This document shows, in pieces, positions 8,306 to 16,282 of a DNA stretch of 44,171 nucleotides. The first letter of the stretch is position 1. Each line of letters opens with the position of its first letter. A model generated the notes under the pieces. That model did no database searches. It was given only the letters and a program-made list of their open reading frames with translations, and had not been told where the DNA came from. This stretch comes from an uncultured Akkermansia sp. Lineage in GTDB: Bacteria > Verrucomicrobiota > Verrucomicrobiia > Verrucomicrobiales > Akkermansiaceae. The DNA lies in NCBI GenBank assembly GCA_904502165.1, contig CAJGDB010000003.1:1-44171 (forward strand), read 5' to 3'. Made by a program: the position numbers and the translations under genes.

Positions 8306-9973
8306 TCAGGCCAGAACAGCACCCTTGCTGGCATTGGTGGCCAGCTTGCGGTAACGCTTCAGCCATTTGCTGGGAATTTCCTGCATGGTGGGTTTCCATA
8401 CAGCACGTCGGGCGGCGATTTCGTCATCGCTCAGCTCCACATTCATGCTGCGGGCAGGAATGTCAATGCTGATGATGTCTCCATCCTTCAGAAGTCCGAT
8501 AAGACCGCCTTCTGCAGCCTCCGGAGAAACATGTCCGATGCAGGCACCGTGGGTTGCGCCGGAGAAGCGGCCATCGGTGATAAGAGCCACACAGTTACCC
8601 AGGCCCTTGCCCATAATGTAGCTGGTGGGGGCAAGCATTTCCTGCATGCCGGGACCGCCCTTGGGTCCTTCGTTGCGGATAACGACCACATCACCAGGCT
8701 TCACCTTATCAGCAAGAATGCCGGCACAGGCATCTTCCTGACTCTCAAAAATCACAGCCGGGCCACGGTGAACCATCATTTCTGGCAGCACACCGGCCTT
8801 CTTCACAATAGCGCCCTGCTCTGCAAGGTTGCCGAAGAGCACGGCCAGGCCACCATCCTTGGAATAGGCGTTATCCAGCGTGCGGATAACGGCGGGGTCC
8901 TGGGTGGAAAGGCCTTCAATCTGCTCTCCAAGGGTCTTGCCGCTCACCGTGGGAACATCAGTCTTGAGCGCTCCGGGAATCTTGTTGATTTCGGCCAGAA
9001 TGGTCATGATACCGCCGGCGCGCAGCACATCGTGCATGTGGTAGCGGGAGCTGGGGGCTACCTTGCAGATGTTCGGGGTGCGCTTGGAAATCTCGTCGAT
9101 GCGCTTGAGGTCATACTCAAAACCGGCTTCTGCGGCAAAGGCCAGTGTGTGCAGCACGGTGTTGGAAGAACCGCCCATGGCCATGTCGCAGGTGAATACG
9201 TTGTCGATAGCTGCCTCGGTGATGAGGTCGCGGGGCAGCGGGCCGCCCTGCCTGGCCATCTCCACAGCGCGGCGGGCTGCAGCGCGCCAGAATTCCTTGC
9301 GTTCCTCAGAAAGAGCCAGCAGCGTACCATTGCCCGGAAGCGCAAGCCCCAGCACTTCGCACAGGCAGTTCATGGAATTGGCGGTGAACATACCGCTGCA
9401 GGAACCAGCGCTCGGGCAGGCATGGCATTCCACGTAGTGCAGCTCGTCCTCGGTAATCTTGCCGGCGGTGCAGGCTGCCACGGCCTCGAACACGCTGTTG
9501 AGGTCCAGGTCTTCGCCATTGCGGCCCTTGCCCACAGCCATGGGACCACCACTGCAGAAAATGGTCGGTATGTTGCAACGCAGCGCACCCATCACCATGC
9601 CGGGCACAATCTTGTCGCAGTTCGGGATGCAGATGCAGGCATCGAAAGCATGTGCGGAAAGCATGGTCTCCACGCTGTCGGCAATCAGTTCGCGGCTGGC
9701 CAGGGAGAACTTCATGCCCTGGTGAGCCATGGCAATACCATCGCACACGCCGATGAGGTTGAATTCGATGGGGGTGCCACCGGCCTTACGCACCTCATCC
9801 TTGATAAGTTCTGCCACCTTGTTGAGGTGCACATGACCGGGAATCACTTCATTGAAAGAGTTACAAATGGCAATAAACGGCTTCTTGATGTCCTCATCCG
9901 TCATGCCTGTGGCACGCATCAGGCTACGATGCGGCGCACGCTGAATACCTGCTTTGGTACGATCTGATAACAT
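8306..9973 (-). CDS. ilvD: Dihydroxy-acid dehydratase
   Basis: Iron-sulfur enzyme that converts 2,3-dihydroxy-isovalerate and -methylvalerate to the 2-keto acids in valine and isoleucine synthesis. The 555 residues are typical. Cluster cysteines are visible at about 37 (IAICNSF), 119 (IPNCDKIVPGM) and 192 (AGSCSGMFTANS), with the Mg-binding CDG at 77-79. This pattern separates it poorly from the sugar-acid dehydratases of the same family; length and sequence favour IlvD. It heads a minus-strand operon with an MFS transporter and an ankyrin protein. No other ilv gene is nearby. Confidence 0.93.
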   Translation of the reverse strand: MLSDRTKAGIQRAPHRSLMRATGMTDEDIKKPFIAICNSFNEVIPGHVHLNKVAELIKDEVRKAGGTPIEFNLIGVCDGIAMAHQGMKFSLASRELIADSVETMLSAHAFDACICIPNCDKIVPGMVMGALRCNIPTIFCSGGPMAVGKGRNGEDLDLNSVFEAVAACTAGKITEDELHYVECHACPSAGSCSGMFTANSMNCLCEVLGLALPGNGTLLALSEERKEFWRAAARRAVEMARQGGPLPRDLITEAAIDNVFTCDMAMGGSSNTVLHTLAFAAEAGFEYDLKRIDEISKRTPNICKVAPSSRYHMHDVLRAGGIMTILAEINKIPGALKTDVPTVSGKTLGEQIEGLSTQDPAVIRTLDNAYSKDGGLAVLFGNLAEQGAIVKKAGVLPEMMVHRGPAVIFESQEDACAGILADKVKPGDVVVIRNEGPKGGPGMQEMLAPTSYIMGKGLGNCVALITDGRFSGATHGACIGHVSPEAAEGGLIGLLKDGDIISIDIPARSMNVELSDDEIAARRAVWKPTMQEIPSKWLKRYRKLATNASKGAVLA

Positions 9974-9982
9974 AGCGCAGGT

Positions 9983-9988
9983 ATTGTA
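9983..9988 (-). promoter_or_regulatory. Probable ilvD -10 box
   Basis: TACAAT on the minus strand with 9 bases to the ATG at 9973. I see no convincing -35 box at 17 bp, so this is weaker than the other promoters. Confidence 0.4.
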
Positions 9989-10080
9989 TCACATTTTCAA
10001 GCGTCTATCCAGCACAATTTTCCCGCGTGCGCGTATGTATGCACATGTGTGAGAAGTGTAAAAAACGCGCCAAAAATGGA

Positions 10081-10110
10081 TTGACATCCGAGGATACAGA
10101 GTGATATAAC
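10081..10110 (+). promoter_or_regulatory. Promoter upstream of the glycosyltransferase
   Basis: TTGACA at 10081-10086, 18-bp spacer, TATAAC at 10105-10110. It is 219 bases upstream of the ATG, implying an unusually long leader for this window. Confidence 0.5.
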
Positions 10111-10202
10111 ACGCACATACGCCTGATGAACACGAGAAGAAGGGGCTTAAATTAACTTCCTAAGTGTCGAAAGAAAGGCACCAGTTTAAACTGTCTGTGT
10201 GG

Positions 10203-10272
10203 TTGCATAGCTTGTTTGTGCACGTACGTGTTTTAGCTTATTTATTGTACTGCAAATAAACATGTTATGCAA
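10203..10272 (+). other. Stem-loop in a long AT-rich leader
   Basis: The gap between ilvD and the glycosyltransferase (about 356 bases) holds, besides promoters, a long imperfect stem: TTGCATAGCTTGTTT (10203-10217) pairs with AAATAAACATGTTATGCAA (10254-10272), allowing two G-U pairs and one mismatch. The loop contains the small palindrome GCACGTACGTG. It could be a structured 5' leader, a small RNA or decayed mobile DNA. I recognise no known riboswitch. Confidence 0.35.
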
Positions 10273-10329
10273 TCACAATTCTTCTTTATGACGAATTTTA
10301 GTTTTTAATTATACCTACGCGTACCATTT

Positions 10330-11304
10330 ATGTCAAACGAACCGCTCATATCAGTCATTATACCGGTTTACAACTCCGGGGCCTTGTTATGTAAGTCGCT
10401 CGATTCTCTGTTGAATCAGACCTTTAGTGACTGGGAAGTCATTTGTGTGGACGATGGTTCGATTGACGGCAGTGGGGATAGGCTCGATGAGTATGCCGCC
10501 CGCGATTCTCGTATCAAGGTGGTGCATCAGCCGAATGGCGGGGTCTCATCTGCTCGTAATTCCGGTCTTGCGCATGCAAGCGCTCCCTATATTACCTTGC
10601 TCGATGCCGATGATTATTTTGTTCCCACAGCGCTGGAACAACTGTATTCATGTATGCAGGCTCATGATTGTGATATCGTTTGCTGCACGATGTGCAAGGT
10701 GTTTCCCGACGGGCATTCTGAGGTTGAGCAATCTTGCTTGGGCAGTGGATTGCACAAGGCTACTCCGGCTGATATATACCGCTTTTCTATGCGTTCTGCG
10801 TGCTGTAAGCTCTATAAACGCAGCTTAATAGAGCAGGGAAAAAATCGTTTTCCTTTGCAGATTCCCATTTGTGAGGATGACGTTTTTGTGGTTTCTTACT
10901 GGTACCATGTGAAGAGCTTTTATATGCTGACTGAGCCACTTTACAATTATGTGCAGTCAGAGTCTTCCGTTTTGAAGAAGCTGGGGGAGGGAACTTTGCC
11001 GATAGATTGTTATCTGGCTACGTTGGATGTGCCGATTCTGATTTACCGATATATTCGGTCTCAGGGCGCTTCGAATAATCAGCTACGTGTATGGGGAAAG
11101 TTGCTTTTCAAGTCTCTATGCCACATCGGTTTGTGGATGCTGGGGTGTAACAGAAATAAGGAATATAGATTAGTAATCAGAGAAAAAACGAGGCATAATA
11201 AAAAAGAACTTACCCAAGATGTGTCCGTTTTCCACTCTTTCTGCATAGAAAACTATGTTCGCTTGTCCAGAACATTGAAGAAGTTCTTATGTGCGCTGGG
11301 TTGA
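10330..11304 (+). CDS. Family 2 glycosyltransferase
   Basis: 324 residues with a GT-A fold N terminus: PLISVIIPVYNSG at the start, the nucleotide-binding DDGS at 41-44, GGVSSARNSGL at ~70-80 and the metal-binding DADD at 92-95. It would transfer a sugar from a nucleotide donor onto a cell-surface polysaccharide or LPS acceptor. The specificity cannot be read from sequence. The C-terminal third is basic with no clear membrane segment. It stands alone, with no neighbouring glycan cluster. It is visibly richer in A/T than ilvD or the GH2 gene and lies beside an IS3 remnant, which suggests transfer from elsewhere. Confidence 0.9.
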   Translation: MSNEPLISVIIPVYNSGALLCKSLDSLLNQTFSDWEVICVDDGSIDGSGDRLDEYAARDSRIKVVHQPNGGVSSARNSGLAHASAPYITLLDADDYFVPTALEQLYSCMQAHDCDIVCCTMCKVFPDGHSEVEQSCLGSGLHKATPADIYRFSMRSACCKLYKRSLIEQGKNRFPLQIPICEDDVFVVSYWYHVKSFYMLTEPLYNYVQSESSVLKKLGEGTLPIDCYLATLDVPILIYRYIRSQGASNNQLRVWGKLLFKSLCHIGLWMLGCNRNKEYRLVIREKTRHNKKELTQDVSVFHSFCIENYVRLSRTLKKFLCALG

Positions 11305-11360
11305 AATATAGTTTTATAATGGCGCCGGGATTTGAGACACAGCATTAATCCCTCTTTGGC

Positions 11361-11389
11361 TTGTGCAATTCATCGGGCGTGTGTATAAT
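11361..11389 (+). promoter_or_regulatory. Promoter at the IS3 remnant
   Basis: TTGTGC at 11361-11366, 17-bp spacer, TATAAT at 11384-11389, directly ahead of the transposase frame. The -10 lies in the loop region of the inverted repeat GCGTGTGT / ACACACGC. Confidence 0.5.
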
Positions 11390-11809
11390 CAAACCAACAC
11401 ACGCACAAGCAAAACGAACAGATACATAAGAGAGGGCGTTATAGCGCCGAGTTCAAGGAAAAAGTAGCATTGGAAGCACTTTCAGGTGCCAGGACACATG
11501 CCCAGATAGCATCAGATTATGGCATCAGCCCGGATCTGGTGAAGGATTGGAAGAAGCAGGCCAAGGAAATGCTGGAAGAATGTTTCCGACGAGGTGACCG
11601 CAAGACCGAAATGGAGAAAAAGGATGAGCCATAGCAAATCTGGAACGCCTCCTGGGAAAACGCGAGTTTGAGCTGGACTGGCTGTCAAAAAAAGCCAAGG
11701 AGTTGGGACTGTAGCGCAGCGTCGCCAACTCCTGGATACAAACGGGGATGCCCCGCCGCGCAAACGCCAATGTGAGCTGCTTGGGCTGACCGGAGGTTCT
11801 TTCTTTTAG
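11389..11809 (+). pseudogene. Decayed IS3-family transposase (orfA plus start of orfB)
   Basis: Translation from 11437 gives RYSAEFKEKVALEALSGART and SDYGISPDLVKDWKKQAKEM, the helix-turn-helix N terminus of IS3 OrfA. There is no ATG between the upstream in-frame TAA (11386-11388) and this point. The frame stops at 11632-11634. A shifted frame continues as the OrfA leucine-zipper end (LERLLGKREFELDWLSKKAK, stop 11712-11714). After a further -1 shift at a run of seven A (11687-11693), the usual IS3 frameshift site, OrfB begins with RRQLLD and RKRQCELLGLT and stops at 11807-11809. The DDE domain is missing, so this is a dead fragment. From 11810 to 11955 I see only AT-rich DNA. Confidence 0.85.
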
Positions 11810-11955
11810 CAACACCAGCATACGGATTACTGGTGAGAAAAGCAACCTTCCATTTTCTTTGCTCTGATTTTTGCTATTTCGCTACCCTTTTAGAAAATCT
11901 ATGGGACACATGTGGTATGAATGATAATTTTCTATAAAATTAGTAGAGATATAGA

Positions 11956-11984
11956 TTGTCTCCTTTCCTGAACAGGGGTATGAA
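11956..11984 (+). promoter_or_regulatory. Promoter of the CynX-type MFS gene
   Basis: TTGTCT (11956-11961), 17-bp spacer, TATGAA (11979-11984), then 9 bases to the ATG at 11994. Confidence 0.55.
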
Positions 11985-11993
11985 TACAGGAAC

Positions 11994-13199
11994 ATGACAC
12001 ACCCCCGGAAGAACCACGACACGGCCCATTTCATCATCATCTTTCTGCTGGTGAGCCTGAACCTGCGCATGGCATTCTCTGCAGCAGACCCGCTGCTGGT
12101 ATCGCTCATGCGCGACCTGGGGCTGGGAATCAGCAGCAGCGGTTTATTCGGGCTGCTGCCGGTCATGGCGCTGGGCATAGCAGCCCCGCTCGGGGCGCGC
12201 CTGGTGGCATGGGTAAGACCGGGCCAACTCATCATCTACACCATGCTGGCAGCGGTGGCAGGCGTCGTCTGGCGCAGCTACGGCGGCATCCCCGGGCTCT
12301 TCGGCGGCACCATCATCATCGGCCTGGGGCTGGGAATCGCCGGGTCTGTTATCCTGGGCGTGGTCAGGCAGGTAGAAAAAGCGCACCTGCCCACCCTCAT
12401 GAGCGCCTACACCGCCTGCGTAAGCCTGGGCACCGCCATAGGCTCCGGCGCAGCAAACCCAGTGGCTCACTGGCTGGGCGGCTGGCAACTGGGGCTCCTC
12501 TTCTGGGGGCTGCCCCTGCTGGTCGCTGCTGCGCTGTGGAGCGGGCTTGTGCTGCACAGCCGGAATCCCCATACCCAGCAGCACACCCTGAAAGCCCCCA
12601 TTCTGCCACTGCTACGCAAACGCGCAGCCATCATGGTTTCGCTCTACTACCTCTTCCGCGTAGCCAGCGCCTGGCTGCTCATCGTGTGGCTGGCGGCTCT
12701 GCTGCGCCGCCGGGGATTAGCGGCAGATGAAGCGGGATTCGTGCTGGCGCTCGCCACCATCTGTCAGATACCCTTCGCCCTGGCAGCAGGAGCCCTCACC
12801 CGCAAGCTGGGCGGCATGGGCAGGATCATGACGCTTGCCACCATGGCAGCCATCGCAGCCTGCTGGGGCTTGCTTACAGCCCCGCTTGCCCTGTGGGTGC
12901 TCTTCGCCCCGCTGCTGGGGTTCGGCATGGGCAGCATCTTCGCACTCGGCATGACCCTCATAGCCACCACAGAACCGGACGAAGCCGGCACCATTGCCCT
13001 CTCCGGCCTGGCACAGGGAACAGGATTCATTGGCGGCGGCCTGCTGGCCTGGGCGGCAGGCATGGGAATGAATACGCCAAACCCTCCCCTTACCCTTGCC
13101 CTGCTTTACTCTCTTTTTGCCCTGACAGGGCTGTTTTTCGGGCTACAATGCAGGCAAAAAAAAGAGCTGACTTCCCATTCTCTGGGAAGCCAGCTGTAA
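11994..13199 (+). CDS. CynX/NimT-type MFS transporter
   Basis: 401 residues and about 12 membrane segments. The N terminus LVSLNLRMAFSAADPLLVSL, followed by a GLFGLLPVMALGIAAPLGAR loop, matches the CynX/NimT branch of the major facilitator superfamily, whose members move cyanate, 2-nitroimidazole or are uncharacterised. No cyanase or nitroreductase gene is nearby, so the substrate is open. The ATG at 11994 is the first in frame and lies 9 bases behind a promoter. The gene is clearly GC-richer than the DNA upstream of it. Its last codons form part of the terminator of the convergent GH2 gene. Confidence 0.85.
   Translation: MTHPRKNHDTAHFIIIFLLVSLNLRMAFSAADPLLVSLMRDLGLGISSSGLFGLLPVMALGIAAPLGARLVAWVRPGQLIIYTMLAAVAGVVWRSYGGIPGLFGGTIIIGLGLGIAGSVILGVVRQVEKAHLPTLMSAYTACVSLGTAIGSGAANPVAHWLGGWQLGLLFWGLPLLVAAALWSGLVLHSRNPHTQQHTLKAPILPLLRKRAAIMVSLYYLFRVASAWLLIVWLAALLRRRGLAADEAGFVLALATICQIPFALAAGALTRKLGGMGRIMTLATMAAIAACWGLLTAPLALWVLFAPLLGFGMGSIFALGMTLIATTEPDEAGTIALSGLAQGTGFIGGGLLAWAAGMGMNTPNPPLTLALLYSLFALTGLFFGLQCRQKKELTSHSLGSQL
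13156..13195 (-). terminator. Terminator of the GH2 gene, inside the MFS 3' end
   Basis: Stem AGCTGACTTCCC (13165-13176) / GGGAAGCCAGCT (13184-13195) with one mismatch. On the minus strand it is followed by eight T. It overlaps the last codons of the convergent MFS gene. Confidence 0.8.
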
Positions 13200-13222
13200 A
13201 ACAGGCCGGATAATGCCGGAAA

Positions 13223-16200
13223 TTACTTCTTCAGCTGCTCGGGGGTGGGGGCGGTAATTTCCACTGGCACCTTGATTTCGGGCAGGTTTTCAGCTTTCAC
13301 CGTGATGGTGGCCGTACCGCTTTCGCCGCGCTTGCCACGCACCACAGCCAGCAGACGCCCGTTGAAGAAGCGCTGGTTGTAATCCTGCATGCAGGTCCAG
13401 TCAGTGGGATCGCCGTTACAGAAACCGGCCAGTTCGGCAGGTCCTTCGATGCAGAAACTCACTTTGCGACTGTCGGTGGGCACCACATTACCCTGGGCAT
13501 CGGTGAGGGCCAGCTCCACGTGGGCAATATCACGGGCATCGCCCAGAATGGTGCTGCGGTCCACCTTGGCGGTAACAGAAGCGGGTTCGCCGGTGGTCAC
13601 GCGCTTGGCTGTGGCCCAGGGCTTACCATCCTTCTTCACCACCACTTCCACCGTGCCGGGTTCGTACACCACATCTTCCCAGGTGAAACGGAACTGATTC
13701 TTGCTCACAGCCAGAGTCTTATCTTTCTGCGTAAACGTGGGGCCATCGCCGCGACGGCGCACACCCTGGCTCTTGCCATTCACAAAAAGCTCTGCTTCAT
13801 CACCGCTGGTAAACACCATCACCGGGGTAACCTGTCCTTCACGGCCTTTCCAATTCCAGTGCGGCAGAATATGGGCCATGGGCTTCTCGGCATTCCACTG
13901 GCTCTGGTAGAGGTAGTAAATATCTTTCGGGAAACCGGCAAGGTCGATGATTCCAAAGTAGGAACTCCGGCTCACCGCACGCTTGCCCATAGCTTCGTAC
14001 TCGCGCATGATAGCCTCGCGCTGAGCCTTAGGCAGGTGCTTGATATTGTTCTCAATGGAAGCGTCCTGGTTGTACGGCGTGGGCTCGCCTATGTAATCGA
14101 AACCGGTCCATACATATTCACCGGCAAAATCCGGAGCCTTGGTGTGGGCATACATCTCCGTATCCGGGCAGCTTCCCCAGTGGGTACTGGCCAGGCCATA
14201 GGCGCTCACCTGGTGAGGCACCGCTCCAGGTTTGAAATAACCACCACCCACACTCCAATCCAGCGGGAAGTTGTATGTGTCGCGAGTTCCCACGCAAGAG
14301 CAGGTTTCGGAACCGTAGAAAGGCTTTTCAGGGTGCTTGAGACGGAACTGGGCATACTGGTGCGGCTTGTAATTGAATCCGTAGATATCCATGGTATCAA
14401 TGAACCCATTCTTCCAGGCGTTCTGGTCATTGCAGCCTACGGTATACGGACGGGTCATGTCGTACTTACGGATTTCATCGCGCAAGCCATAACCAATACG
14501 GAAATTAAAATCATTCCACACTTTATCATGCTTGCTCATGGTCTGTTCCATGATTTCGTTGCCACCGCTCCAGGCAATGATGGAGGGGTGGTTGCGATCT
14601 CGCAACATGAAATTCTGCACGTCCTTCTTCCACCACTCATCCCAGTAGATGTGGTAGCCGTTCACTTTTTCATACTTCTGGCGCTTCCAGATATCGAACA
14701 ACTCATCAATAACCAGAATACCGTGCTTATCACAAAGGTCGAGTACCTCCGGAGCGGGCGGATTGTGAGTCATGCGGATGGAATTGCACCCCATCTCCTT
14801 GAGCTTCTCAATCTTGCGCTCATAGGCGCGGGTGTGGAAAGCAGCGCCCAGCGCCCCCAGGTCATGATGTTCGCACACACCTTTGAGCTGCACACGCTTA
14901 CCGTTCAGGAAGAAGCCCTCTTTGCGCCATTCAACGCTGCGCACACCAAAAGTGGTGGTGCGGGAGTCTATCTCCTTACCATTCATGGAGACCTGAGTCT
15001 GCAACTGGTAGAGATTGGGAGACTCGCAGCTCCAGAGGCGGGGATTGGGGATACGAAGCTCCTGCTCTACGACACCCTGAGTACCCGGGGCAATGGTGAT
15101 GGTAGAAGAGTGCGAGGCAGTACCTTTCACCGTCTGATTGACCGTGACCTCTGCCGGAGTATCACCCGTATTGCTCACAGTGGTCTGCACCTTGACCAGA
15201 GCAGAATCTGCCGTAATTTCCGGGGTGGTCACATATGTAGGCCACTGGGTCAGGTGCACCGGGCCGGTTTTTTCCAGCCAGACATGGCGATAAATACCGG
15301 CACCCGGGTACCAGCGGGTGGAAAGCTCCAGATTACTGGCCATAACCGCCACCAGATTCTGCTGGCCGGGTTTCAGATATGGAGTGATGTCCACGCGGAA
15401 AGAATTGTAACCGTACGCCCACTCGCCGGCTTTCTGCCCGTTCACATAAATCAGCGGGCGGGACATAACACCATCGAAATCCAGATACCAGCGGTCTTTG
15501 CCGGGATTGAAATCTGCCGGGACTTCAAAATTCTTGCGGTACCAGCCCCATCCCTTCCAGGGTAGCTTGCCCGTTTCATTGGGCTCCTCCTCCAGGAAAG
15601 GGCTTTCAATAGCCCAGTCATGCGGAAGCTGCACCGGCTTGTAGCCGGTTTCATCGGCATCCACAGCGGCATGCACAAGAGCACCCGGCCCACGACGGAC
15701 TTTGAGATGTTCATCATTTGCACCGGTAAACAGAATTTCGCGGATACTCATCCAGTGCGCTATGTCTGTGCCTTTGGGCACAGCAATCTCCACATTGCGA
15801 ATGGCAGTGGGTTCCGGCATCACCACAAAGCTGGCAGCCTGCCCACCCTGGTTGAAGGAAAGAGAGAAGCTCTTGCTCTCATCCCAGCAATTCACTTTGA
15901 TAGCTACATCAAAATTATTCGGTTTCTCCCAATAGATAAAGAAAAGTTTCACAGGATCCTTGAATCCGGGAGCCACGATGAAGATGTGTCCATTCTTCTG
16001 GTTGGGGGCACACCAGCGGGTATCCATATTGTTATCAGTGGCGAATGCTTCCGGGTGGTCGCCCTGGTGTCCTGTACTTGCAGTAGCAATACCTGCATTT
16101 GACGGGTCAAACGAACCAAAATACTTGAATTTCCAGCCGAAATCAAAGGTTTCTCTTTCGCCGGCGTAGGCACTGGTCACGCTCAGAGCCAGCAAAGGCA

Positions 16201-16228
16201 GCATATATTTAGCTTTCATCATAATCAT
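13223..16228 (-). CDS. Secreted GH2 beta-galactosidase with a nested discoidin-like domain
   Basis: 1001 residues with a signal peptide cleaved near AYA-GERE. GH2 landmarks: LPHDWAI in the sugar-binding domain; RMTHNPPAPEVLDLCDKHG in the TIM barrel; the acid/base glutamate at about 558 (WSGGNEIME); the nucleophile glutamate at about 641 (FYGSETCSC). It should hydrolyse terminal beta-galactose from host glycans outside the cytoplasm. Oddly, about 130 residues separate the usual opening (ETFDFGWKF) from LPHDWAI. They carry F5/8C-like features (HPEAFATDNNMDTRWCA and MSIREILF), so a carbohydrate-binding module seems inserted into the first domain. The N terminus MIMMKAKYM allows starts at 16228, 16222 or 16219. 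Glucuronidase activity is less likely. Confidence 0.88.
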   Translation of the reverse strand: MIMMKAKYMLPLLALSVTSAYAGERETFDFGWKFKYFGSFDPSNAGIATASTGHQGDHPEAFATDNNMDTRWCAPNQKNGHIFIVAPGFKDPVKLFFIYWEKPNNFDVAIKVNCWDESKSFSLSFNQGGQAASFVVMPEPTAIRNVEIAVPKGTDIAHWMSIREILFTGANDEHLKVRRGPGALVHAAVDADETGYKPVQLPHDWAIESPFLEEEPNETGKLPWKGWGWYRKNFEVPADFNPGKDRWYLDFDGVMSRPLIYVNGQKAGEWAYGYNSFRVDITPYLKPGQQNLVAVMASNLELSTRWYPGAGIYRHVWLEKTGPVHLTQWPTYVTTPEITADSALVKVQTTVSNTGDTPAEVTVNQTVKGTASHSSTITIAPGTQGVVEQELRIPNPRLWSCESPNLYQLQTQVSMNGKEIDSRTTTFGVRSVEWRKEGFFLNGKRVQLKGVCEHHDLGALGAAFHTRAYERKIEKLKEMGCNSIRMTHNPPAPEVLDLCDKHGILVIDELFDIWKRQKYEKVNGYHIYWDEWWKKDVQNFMLRDRNHPSIIAWSGGNEIMEQTMSKHDKVWNDFNFRIGYGLRDEIRKYDMTRPYTVGCNDQNAWKNGFIDTMDIYGFNYKPHQYAQFRLKHPEKPFYGSETCSCVGTRDTYNFPLDWSVGGGYFKPGAVPHQVSAYGLASTHWGSCPDTEMYAHTKAPDFAGEYVWTGFDYIGEPTPYNQDASIENNIKHLPKAQREAIMREYEAMGKRAVSRSSYFGIIDLAGFPKDIYYLYQSQWNAEKPMAHILPHWNWKGREGQVTPVMVFTSGDEAELFVNGKSQGVRRRGDGPTFTQKDKTLAVSKNQFRFTWEDVVYEPGTVEVVVKKDGKPWATAKRVTTGEPASVTAKVDRSTILGDARDIAHVELALTDAQGNVVPTDSRKVSFCIEGPAELAGFCNGDPTDWTCMQDYNQRFFNGRLLAVVRGKRGESGTATITVKAENLPEIKVPVEITAPTPEQLKK

Positions 16229-16239
16229 GGATACGCGCT

Positions 16240-16267
16240 ATTCTAGCATTTTATTTCAACTTGAAAA
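16240..16267 (-). promoter_or_regulatory. GH2 promoter
   Basis: Minus-strand -10 TAGAAT (16240-16245), followed by the same AGCGCG as in the pyrC promoter, and a weak -35 TTTTCA (16262-16267) at 16 bp. The first ATG (16228) is 11 bases after the -10 box. Confidence 0.5.
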
Positions 16268-16282
16268 GAAAAAAGTTATCAC

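Noticed and set aside
8294..9967. 557-codon plus-strand open frame antisense to ilvD
   Set aside because: It mirrors ilvD in the opposite strand with no recognisable motif; such long shadows arise from codon bias in GC-rich genes.
13520..15565. 681-codon frame antisense to the GH2 gene
   Set aside because: Fully inside a well-supported gene and composed of low-complexity His/Gly-rich translation without family features.
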